DNA from: Desulfomonile tiedjei
GTDB taxonomy: Bacteria > Desulfobacterota > Desulfomonilia > Desulfomonilales > Desulfomonilaceae
Length of the DNA: 35,172 bases
Direction: 5' to 3'
Assembly: GCA_016212935.1 (NCBI GenBank)
Contig: JACRDE010000346.1
Coordinates: forward strand, 1 to 35,172
Below, in pieces: positions 15,800-22,312 of the stretch (position 1 is the stretch's first letter; each line of letters starts with the position of its first letter). Below the pieces are notes generated by a model. That model did not search any database. It was not told the origin of the DNA and saw only the letters and a program-made list of their open reading frames with translations. The position numbers and the translations under genes were made by a program.

Positions 15800-16981
15800 T
15801 TATGTCTCTATGCTTTCAACCAGCAGCTCAATTACGGATTTCACTTCCAGAGGCATGTCGTATCGCGACTGAAGGTCGCCGAGCTGGCTAAGGCAATTCT
15901 GGCACGACGTGGCGATGACCGTTGCTCCTGACCTGATGATCTGGTCATGTTTCGCCAGAGCGTGCTCCAATTTTTTTTGCCCCATGCGAGTATTCTGTCC
16001 CACGCTCCCGCCGCCGCCGCAACAAATGCTGTATTCCCTGTTCGGCCACAATTCCACGAAGTCGTCGGCAATGGCCTTGATGAGTTCCCGTGGCTGCTCG
16101 AACACGCCCAGTTTTCTGCCGACATTGCACGGATCGTGGTAGGTTACCGTCCCCTCGATCGAGCCCGGCTTGACAGGAAGCTTTCCTTCCTCCAGATAAC
16201 GATGGGCAAGTTCCACGACCGACAGGACCTCAACGCCGAGCGGTTCCCCGAGCCATTGCTCAGCCTCTTTCCTCAGGATTTTGAATCCGTGCCCACACTC
16301 GGTGGACAACAATGTGCGCACCTTCAGGCGCCGGGCTTCTTCGACGAGATTGCGAACCAGTACTAGGGCGTCTTGATTATCTCCGAGATAGTAGGCCCAA
16401 TTGGTAATGTCGAACACCCTCGACGATATCGTCCAATCCGTGTTCGTATAAGTAAAGAATTTCATATAAGTTTGAAACATATTGGGATTGGAAGTATATT
16501 CCCGCGGGTTGGGAATGTACAAGACATCTGCTCCCTCTTTGTCAATGGGAACCGACAGACCTTCCTCCGGAAGATCTTCCATTTCATCAGCCAGTTCCTC
16601 AGCCAGCCATTCGGCCATGTCAACGAAAGCAGCGCTCTCCAGCCCGGTATTGTTACCGAATTCCAAAGCCTTTTTGACGCCCTCCACGATTCTTTCGGGC
16701 GCTTTTCCCATTTGCCACGCGATTCCGCGGAGATGTCTCACGATGGCATCCATCTCCAGACCTTTCGGGCAGCCGGTTGTACAACGCCCGCAGAGGGTGC
16801 AAGCCCATATAAATTCGGAATCAGCCAATTCTCTCTCGCGCCCTGTAAGCAGCCTGTGAACAAGTTTCCTGGGATTCATTTCCGGATAGCTTTCAGCCAG
16901 GAAACAGCGGGAGATGCACGATCCACAGGTGAAACAGTCCGAATAACTTTTTTCCGACGAAATCAAGATTTCTCCAGACAT
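15800..16981 (-). CDS. HdrC-HdrB fusion-type iron-sulfur protein
   Basis: A 393-aa soluble protein. The N-terminus has two [4Fe-4S] ferredoxin motifs (C16, C19, C22, C26; C61, C64, C67, C71), as in HdrC or GlpC. The C-terminal half has one full CCG motif (C285, C320-C321, C360, C363) of the HdrB/HdrD type, which in HdrB holds non-cubane clusters. The first CCG position seems degenerate: only C229 remains of the expected set. No transmembrane segment is present, so this is not a QmoC. An AAGGA lies nine bases before the ATG, and the QmoB-like gene ends 39 bp upstream. It probably takes or gives electrons as the catalytic or exit subunit of the complex. The physiological disulfide or partner is unknown. 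Confidence 0.88.
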   Translation of the reverse strand: MSGEILISSEKSYSDCFTCGSCISRCFLAESYPEMNPRKLVHRLLTGRERELADSEFIWACTLCGRCTTGCPKGLEMDAIVRHLRGIAWQMGKAPERIVEGVKKALEFGNNTGLESAAFVDMAEWLAEELADEMEDLPEEGLSVPIDKEGADVLYIPNPREYTSNPNMFQTYMKFFTYTNTDWTISSRVFDITNWAYYLGDNQDALVLVRNLVEEARRLKVRTLLSTECGHGFKILRKEAEQWLGEPLGVEVLSVVELAHRYLEEGKLPVKPGSIEGTVTYHDPCNVGRKLGVFEQPRELIKAIADDFVELWPNREYSICCGGGGSVGQNTRMGQKKLEHALAKHDQIIRSGATVIATSCQNCLSQLGDLQSRYDMPLEVKSVIELLVESIET

Positions 16982-17020
16982 GGAATCATTTCCTTCTTTG
17001 CTGATCGCGTTGCCGGAGCC

Positions 17021-18619
17021 TTATGGCAAATCATTGCCGAGAAACTCATGCAGCAGTCGTTGAAAACGGGCCGACTCATTTGGGGCAATCGTAAAATATC
17101 CAATTCTGGGCGGCTTGCCACCAAAGACACCCAAGCCCTTCCCTCGTTCGACTCGTGCAGCAGCCAATTCCGTTCCGGAATCCGAACGGCAATTACCGTG
17201 ATGGCACCCTACCACGAGGACGCCTCTGGCTCCGGCTGCCAATACGCCCCATATTATGTAATCGGAAACACTCCCAGCGCATGGAACGGCAAGAAAGCGG
17301 GCATTTTCAGGCATATCGATCGATTCGGCTATGATCCCGGCGGATCGTTGGCACCCGAACACGAAGGTTAATCCCGATATTTCCGATGGTGTTAGTTCTT
17401 TGATCAGCCCGGCTATGGATTCTTCCGGGTAAGCCCTGAGGCTTATTGCCCCACTAGGGCACACTGAGGCGCATATTCCGCACTCGAGACAGAACGACGG
17501 AGAAGGCTCAATACGCGAACGTGACACCTGTGGCTGCAAAGACAAAGCGCTGTGCGGGCAAACTCGATAGCATGTCAGGCATCGAACGCAAGCTGTGCTT
17601 ACGGAAAGAAAGTCGTCCTCACGCTTGAGACGTGATCTTCTCATCCATGCCTCTGCTTGGGCCGCGGCTGCCCTGGCCTGGGCCATGCAACCTATCAAGT
17701 CCAGGTTTCCCGTGGCTTCTCCCACCACGAACACGCCGCTTGCGAATGAACGTCCTGAGTTGGAATGAATGTTGTCCGACAGCATGAAACCCCGTTCATC
17801 GAGATCCCCATCGGCCATTGTCCTTGCCCACTCCGAAATAGACGAAGCATCGGGTCCTGTAACCGCCACTATCCTGTCGCAGTCCCACACAAATTCGTTC
17901 TCACTATCAATGATGTCGCTGACTGCTAATCGGAATCCTGCTGGGTTGCCTCCATCACCAAGACGCTGAACCTTGGGCGATTCTTCGCCATAGCGCACGA
18001 ATTGAACGCCATCCTTTCTTGCCGAGTCATAGAGCGCTTCTCCGAAGACATGCAACACAGGAGCATGCCTGAAGCAGACGACGGCCTTCCCGCCATTGCG
18101 TGCAGTTTCGGCTGCAATCCTGATGGCGGACATGCCAAGGGCTGGGTGGGTCAGTTCCTTGTAATCCATCAAAAAAAGCACCTGCTGCCCCGGGAGCGCC
18201 TTGATCCGAGAAGTGAAAAGTTCCGTTTCGACGGGCAAATCGAGAGGTATTGGTCTCAGGGATATACCAGGGGCCAGCAGCAGGCAGTCGTATGCAGACT
18301 CGGTTCCGTCCTCGAACGTGGCTCTGAAAACGCCATGATCTCGCCAAACGACCGGAGCTCTCGTTATATCAACAATTTCTACCTCGTCCAATTCAGCGGA
18401 AAGATCCCGCAGGTAATCACCCACATGGACTGCAGGCATATCGAAATAGACATGCTCGGCCACATCGCGAAATCGTGCAAACGTCACCTGAACCCCTGTT
18501 TCCATCAGAGCTTGTGCCGCTGCCACTGCCGGAATGCCGCCGCCCACGACCAGAACCCGCTGTGCGGTTTCGGCGCTTTGTCCGGTCGGATTCACCTCCG
18601 TGGAATGCCTCAGGATCAT
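17021..18619 (-). CDS. QmoB-like protein: HdrA-type flavoprotein, two ferredoxin clusters, MvhD domain
   Basis: A 532-aa protein with three parts. The N-terminal FAD/NAD-binding part (about 20-330) carries VLVVGGGIPAV and a closing GVFVVGEATG motif. It is followed by two 4Fe-4S motifs (C344, C347, C350, C354 and C377, C380, C383, C387), then a C-terminal MvhD/FlpD-like [2Fe-2S] domain (C423, C447, C472, C477; PCAGSV and GCHHGNC). This is the QmoB layout. Its ATG overlaps the stop of the QmoA-like gene (ATGA), so the two are made together. In the cytoplasm it likely passes electrons between the flavin subunit and the HdrCB protein. Flavin bifurcation or confurcation is possible but not shown. 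Assignment as QmoB itself is uncertain, because no aprAB or QmoC is present. Confidence 0.88.
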   Translation of the reverse strand: MILRHSTEVNPTGQSAETAQRVLVVGGGIPAVAAAQALMETGVQVTFARFRDVAEHVYFDMPAVHVGDYLRDLSAELDEVEIVDITRAPVVWRDHGVFRATFEDGTESAYDCLLLAPGISLRPIPLDLPVETELFTSRIKALPGQQVLFLMDYKELTHPALGMSAIRIAAETARNGGKAVVCFRHAPVLHVFGEALYDSARKDGVQFVRYGEESPKVQRLGDGGNPAGFRLAVSDIIDSENEFVWDCDRIVAVTGPDASSISEWARTMADGDLDERGFMLSDNIHSNSGRSFASGVFVVGEATGNLDLIGCMAQARAAAAQAEAWMRRSRLKREDDFLSVSTACVRCLTCYRVCPHSALSLQPQVSRSRIEPSPSFCLECGICASVCPSGAISLRAYPEESIAGLIKELTPSEISGLTFVFGCQRSAGIIAESIDMPENARFLAVPCAGSVSDYIIWGVLAAGARGVLVVGCHHGNCRSDSGTELAAARVERGKGLGVFGGKPPRIGYFTIAPNESARFQRLLHEFLGNDLP

Positions 18620-19659
18620 CGCAATGCCCCTTTTCGAAGATCAGCCATGATTACCTCGGCCGTTTGACCTGCGTGTTCCAGAGTGGTCTCAATGTCCTTA
18701 GGCCCGGAGCAGGTTCCTGCCACGTACACGCCCGGAATTGCAGTTCGGCTATTATCCAGGGGATCCCTTGAACTTACGAAGCCGAACTCGTTCGCCGGGA
18801 GTCCCAATTGATCCAGCACTGACTGCTTTGGGCTCGGCCTCTCGCCGATTGACAGAATTACACGGTCAAACGGTTCTTTCCGGTTCAGTCCCTGCGACTC
18901 GACGATGACTTCCAGAAGGTCTTCCGAATTCGTTATTTCACCCGGGACTCCTTGTTGGAGGCGCACGCCCTTGTCTTCTGCTGCCTTCAAGAGTGCTCCC
19001 GCGTATTTACCCGCAAGTTGTATATCAATGTAAAAGAGCGTGACGGATATATCCGGAGATTCGTGCATCAGCTTCAGGGCCATCCTCAACGCCGCTTTGC
19101 AGCAATACTGTGAGCAGTAATTTGCTCCGGAATTCGCATCCCTGGATCCCACACACTGGAAAAAAGCAGCTCTGAGTCCGCGGCGGCCGCGCGTAAACAC
19201 GGACAGCATATCGCGCCGGAGCAGAGAATCCATTTCAGCCAGAGTGAAAACGCCATCCAGTCGCCCATGCCCCAACAGAATCTTTTCTCCTGGATTGTAT
19301 GGTTCAAAGCCTGTTGCTATTACCAAAGCGGCTGCTTCCTCGGTCTTCTCTTCCGCGGAACCGATCCGTTTCAACACGGCCTGTTTGGGGCCACCCGACG
19401 ATAGCGAGACGGACGACAGTTCCCAGCCTGTCCGCACATCTATTTTGTCAGACGAACGTGCATAGCCGACAAGGTCCTCGGCTGAGCAGCAGAAACACCG
19501 CAAGCATTTGTCCGTGGCCATGCACGCCCAGTCTCGGACGTGTCCGCCGAGGCTTGCTTCTCGTTCCACTATGATGCACCTCATGCCATTGCCGGCTAAC
19601 ATCCCGGCAACGCTGAGACCGGCTATTCCACCGCCTACAACAACGATTGGTTTGTCCAT
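18616..19659 (-). CDS. QmoA/HdrA-like FAD-dependent iron-sulfur protein
   Basis: A 347-aa flavoprotein. The FAD-binding loop VVGGGIAGLSVA is at 6-17, SLGGHV at 36-41, and a cysteine group follows (C46, C52, C55, C57, C58), suited to the HdrA-type [4Fe-4S] site. The HdrA signature QCVGSRD..YCSQYCCKAA and a DIQLAGK segment lie in the middle, and the end has PGVYVAGTCSGPKDI, the second FAD motif. It is shorter than canonical HdrA, as QmoA is. Its ATG shares one base with the stop of a small upstream ORF (TAATG), and its stop overlaps the QmoB-like start. It is the flavin core of the putative complex. Confidence 0.88.
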   Translation of the reverse strand: MDKPIVVVGGGIAGLSVAGMLAGNGMRCIIVEREASLGGHVRDWACMATDKCLRCFCCSAEDLVGYARSSDKIDVRTGWELSSVSLSSGGPKQAVLKRIGSAEEKTEEAAALVIATGFEPYNPGEKILLGHGRLDGVFTLAEMDSLLRRDMLSVFTRGRRGLRAAFFQCVGSRDANSGANYCSQYCCKAALRMALKLMHESPDISVTLFYIDIQLAGKYAGALLKAAEDKGVRLQQGVPGEITNSEDLLEVIVESQGLNRKEPFDRVILSIGERPSPKQSVLDQLGLPANEFGFVSSRDPLDNSRTAIPGVYVAGTCSGPKDIETTLEHAGQTAEVIMADLRKGALR

Positions 19660-19871
19660 TACTCTGCGAACCTCAGCTCATTCTCAGATGCTGTTTTCCA
19701 TTCTGATTCAAAAATTCGCGCCGCTCTGCCCCTCTTACATGGCTTTTGCAGGTATTCGAAGATAGCCCGAGAAAGAGGAAAAAGAGTACTATGGTCTTGG
19801 TTCACCGTCACCTGCATGGTCTCCCATGGATTGGTCAGTACAGCGTCGAATAGGGGTTCCTGCGAAGGCAT
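19659..19871 (-). CDS. Small hypothetical protein coupled to the QmoA-like gene
   Basis: A 70-aa ORF (74 aa if the GTG at 19883 is used) whose TAA shares its last A with the next gene's ATG. That junction argues for a real, translationally coupled gene. No Shine-Dalgarno sequence is clear before either start. The product is not recognised; it is charged, has one cysteine and no membrane segment. A perfect TATAAT on the minus strand (19892-19897) lies just upstream without a matching -35. It could be a leader or regulatory ORF. Confidence 0.45.
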   Translation of the reverse strand: MPSQEPLFDAVLTNPWETMQVTVNQDHSTLFPLSRAIFEYLQKPCKRGRAARIFESEWKTASENELRFAE

Positions 19872-20051
19872 TGTTCTAGTCACTTGTAAAGATTATATTC
19901 CAAAATCCCCCAAAGAAATAAGCTATTTTTTCAAGAAATGCACTTCCTATTCATAGAGACTTCGGGGATCCGCGACATTTCCGGCTGGCAAACCTATGAG
20001 CCTATCCACGGCTCCATCCATCATCTCGATGGCACGAGTTTCAGCAATGGT

Positions 20052-20471
20052 TCATTCGGCATCAGAGACGCAGTTTTCAGTGATGTAAGCGTTGCACTGC
20101 TCCCGGAATTCCAGCACCACATCTCTAATAGGTCTTCCACTCTCCTTGGACTCCTTACCCAGCATTTCCCAAAAGCTTTCAAGAAGGGGATAGTGGTCTT
20201 CCGTCAGGTTTATGCACAGGGTGCTCCCACAGCGACAATTCCGATATTGCATCGTGTGGAGAGCGTCAAGGGAATCCGTGTAAGGCTCAAGCCCATGGGC
20301 AAGCGGAAGAGTCTCGTGAATATATTCCGGGAAACTGCCATATTCGCGCCCACACGTTGAGCACTTCTTGGGGAAAAGCCTCGAATCTATCCCGATCTCG
20401 CAAAATGCCTTGATATATTTCAAGTACTTTTCGTTGTATCTGATTCTAGCTCTTAAGATACTTGGAGTCAT
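20052..20471 (-). CDS. Conserved-looking hypothetical protein with zinc-ribbon-like cysteines
   Basis: A 139-aa protein starting at the ATG at 20471, behind GGAGG ten bases upstream; an in-frame ATG at 20531 gives a longer form with no better signal. Cysteines C37 and C40 (CSTC) and C79, C81 and C86 (CRCGSTLC) could form a zinc ribbon. The flanks look helical (RYNEKYLKYIKAF; PIRDVVLEFREQ), and two more cysteines lie near the end (C126, C134). No family is recognised. It shares the strand of the redox operon, about 180 bp upstream of the small ORF, so it may be a regulator or accessory factor. This is speculation from position. Confidence 0.6.
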   Translation of the reverse strand: MTPSILRARIRYNEKYLKYIKAFCEIGIDSRLFPKKCSTCGREYGSFPEYIHETLPLAHGLEPYTDSLDALHTMQYRNCRCGSTLCINLTEDHYPLLESFWEMLGKESKESGRPIRDVVLEFREQCNAYITENCVSDAE

Positions 20472-20649
20472 GCTCCGGGTTCCTCCGATGGAACGGTTCC
20501 ATGGTGGCAGCGCGCTTTCGCCGCAACACATCTCATAACAACACCCATGCCCCGGTGGGGGACAACGAAAAATAAGAATACCCTAGAGTGAAAGGATCAT
20601 AGCAGTATCCTGCCTTAGGAAAATCTTGAATCAGAGCAGGAGGCTGTCC

Positions 20650-21054
20650 ATGCCCCAGGTACAGGATACAAGCGTTGTCACTGTTTTGCACCCCATTTGT
20701 TGTGGGTTGGATGTCCATGAGAAGTATATCACGGCCTGCTTGGTGAGCACAGATCCGATGGGCAAAGCGAGACCGGTGATGGAGAATTTCGGAACCTTTA
20801 CGTACGACCTGATTCGGCTCAGGGAATAGCTGCTATGGCACTGATTCCCTGCTGTGCCTTTGGAGAGCACGGGAACTTGTTGGAACCCCGTACACAAAAT
20901 CGTCGAAGGCTATCTCACCGTACTGTTGGTCAATGCTCGCTACATCAAGAACCTACCAGTTGGCATAGCGGACCTGGGTGATTGTCAGAGCTGCGCTACT
21001 GTGTTGAAGGTGTTTTTTTTCAAGCCATGCTTCATTTCACCGAAAACCGTGTGA
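20650..21054 (+). pseudogene. IS110-family transposase remnant
   Basis: The frame starting at the ATG at 20650 encodes an IS110-like N-terminus, CCGLDVHEKYITACLV, with the first Asp of the DEDD/RuvC-type site. The same frame continues through TAG (20827-20829) and TGA (20842-20844) into PLESTGTCWNPVHKIVEG, VLLVNARYIKNLP and FKPCFISPKTV, the typical middle of these transposases, and stops at 21052-21054. The stops sit where family members usually have tryptophan and glycine, so point mutations, not frameshifts, broke it. About 135 of some 340-400 codons remain; the second catalytic half is missing. IS110 elements lack clear terminal inverted repeats, and no ends were found. Confidence 0.85.
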
Positions 21055-21148
21055 GGCGGAAACCGATGCCTATTCAGCTCAGAGAGCCACCACGCAAGCG
21101 AAGTCAGCGCATATGAGACAGAGCTTCGCAACGAGGAAAAACAAAGCC

Positions 21149-21553
21149 TTATCCAGGACGCTTGAACGCGCCGACCAGCTTCCTCCAGAGCACAGCCGCT
21201 ACCACTGCCATCTTAAGGAATACCGAACCCAGATCGTTTCCTGAAACAAGGTGCGCATGCAGGTGAAACACCACCTGTCCACCTCCTCGGTTAACATTGA
21301 TGAAAAACCTGTACCCGAAATCAGCCACTCCCTGTTTACGAGCTATTGTCTTGGCTACGCCAGCCATGTGACTCAGTATGGGGTCACCGTCCGCCACATC
21401 GTTCAGTGTCGGTATGTGTTTCCTCGGCACTATCAATATGTGTGTCGGAGATGCGGGGTGCGCATCCCAAAACGCGACAGTAAGCTCGTCCTCGTATACT
21501 TTTTTCGCTGGGAGCTTTCCCTCGACAATTCTGCAGAAAATGCAATCATCCAT
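21149..21553 (-). CDS. HIT-family nucleotide hydrolase/transferase, second of tandem pair
   Basis: A 134-aa histidine-triad protein (HinT-like), a family that hydrolyses adenosine phosphoramidates and similar nucleotides. Motifs: CIFCRIVEGKLPAKKVYED, HILIVPRKHIPTLND and the triad HLHAHL. After the triad the tail (LGSVFLKMAVVAAVLWRKLVGAF) is hydrophobic and could be a membrane-associated helix, unlike the usual short ending. It starts nine bases after the upstream HIT gene, and GAGGAG, which includes that gene's last codons, lies 12 bases upstream. The 3' end is about 95 bp from the transposase remnant, so a changed tail through the insertion is conceivable. Confidence 0.9.
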   Translation of the reverse strand: MDDCIFCRIVEGKLPAKKVYEDELTVAFWDAHPASPTHILIVPRKHIPTLNDVADGDPILSHMAGVAKTIARKQGVADFGYRFFINVNRGGGQVVFHLHAHLVSGNDLGSVFLKMAVVAAVLWRKLVGAFKRPG

Positions 21554-21562
21554 GTAGTGCGA

Positions 21563-21925
21563 TCACTCCTCAGATTGTCTTTTGGCCCCTGTACCGGTTC
21601 TGGAAACCAGATGGGCATGCAGGTGAAAGATCACTTGACCTCCGCCCCGGTTCACATTGATGAAAAATCTGTACCCACTTTCCGCCACACCGAAGTCTTC
21701 AGCTATCTTTACGGCAGCACGGCCGATGTGAGAGAGCACCGCATCGTCCGGGTGGATGTCATTGAGTGTGGGGATATGCCTACGCGGGACTATGAGAATG
21801 TGAATCGGAGCCGACGGATTTGCATCCCAAAATGCCATGACGAATTCGTCTTGATACACCGCCTCTGCGGGAATCTTACCGTCCAGAATTCCGCAAAATA
21901 CGCAATCGGTCGAAGACTTGCTCAT
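21563..21925 (-). CDS. HIT-family nucleotide hydrolase/transferase, first of tandem pair
   Basis: A 120-aa histidine-triad protein very similar to the next gene: DCVFCGILDGKIPAEAVYQD, HILIVPRRHIPTLND, GYRFFINVNRGGGQV and HLHAHL. The C-X2-C near the N-terminus may bind zinc, as in other HIT proteins. The tail after the triad is short and polar (RTGTGAKRQSEE), in contrast with the hydrophobic tail of its neighbour. GAGG lies eight bases before the ATG, and a promoter candidate is at 22020-22048. The two genes look like a local duplication that has since diverged. Confidence 0.93.
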   Translation of the reverse strand: MSKSSTDCVFCGILDGKIPAEAVYQDEFVMAFWDANPSAPIHILIVPRRHIPTLNDIHPDDAVLSHIGRAAVKIAEDFGVAESGYRFFINVNRGGGQVIFHLHAHLVSRTGTGAKRQSEE

Positions 21926-22019
21926 GGAAATAGCCTCAGCTCAGAGTTTTCAATCCAAGACCGACGACTTCCGATTCACAGAAACGTCGCCATTCAAACG
22001 AATAAAGCCATTTACATTT

Positions 22020-22048
22020 CTAATACCAGTTGATGAATTTTGTGTCCA
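22020..22048 (-). promoter_or_regulatory. Candidate promoter of the HIT gene pair
   Basis: On the minus strand TGGACA (22043-22048) and TATTAG (22020-22025) are 17 bp apart, about 95 bp upstream of the first HIT gene. They match five and four of six consensus bases. It lies between the 44-bp palindrome and the gene. Confidence 0.5.
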
Positions 22049-22117
22049 CTATGACTGGTCCGAGGAGAACAAATCAGAAGTAATAAGGATCTCATACGAA
22101 TTCGCAATCAAAGAAGC

Positions 22118-22161
22118 AAGATCGGAGAAACCCTTCTTATAAGAAGTGTTTCCCCGATCTT
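22118..22161. repeat. 44-bp near-perfect palindrome without loop
   Basis: The arms 22118-22139 and 22140-22161 match as reverse complements at 20 of 22 positions, with a perfect 14-bp core CTTCTTATAAGAAG. The mismatches are at the 9th and 15th base of the arm. It stands about 150 bp past the stop of the large sensor kinase (minus strand) and 70 bp upstream of the HIT promoter candidate. It may be a terminator for the kinase transcript (T-rich GCTTCTTTGATT follows on that strand) or a protein-binding site. Confidence 0.75.
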
Positions 22162-22312
22162 ACTGCTTTGAAAGCGCATTGGCATCATGTGCCTATGATG
22201 GGGGGGCTAACTCGCGACGGCCCAAACTGAGATGTGCACGCTATGCGTTTCCGCTCCTTGTGGAGATCGTGAAAGAAGCATCGAGCTGTCACCGGTTGGA
22301 TGTTACCATGTT

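Larger units (their letters stand above)
21926..22312. other. Intergenic stretch between HIT genes and large kinase
   Basis: A 387-bp region with the HIT promoter candidate, the 44-bp palindrome, a small inverted repeat CATCAT/ATGATG (22183-22188/22195-22200) and a run of seven G (22200-22206). The plus-strand frame 21918-22142 overlaps the HIT gene start and ends inside the palindrome; it is not considered a gene. Confidence 0.6.

Noticed and set aside
16373-17371. Plus-strand 332-aa frame antisense to the redox genes
   Set aside because: The opposite strand encodes cysteine motifs of HdrC and MvhD type; this frame has none.
20854-21054. A separate 66-aa gene on the plus strand
   Set aside because: It is in the same frame as the IS110 N-terminus and is the continuation of that broken transposase.
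21918-22142. Plus-strand 74-aa frame upstream of the HIT genes
   Set aside because: It overlaps the HIT gene start and the HIT promoter candidate and ends inside the palindrome, with no family match.
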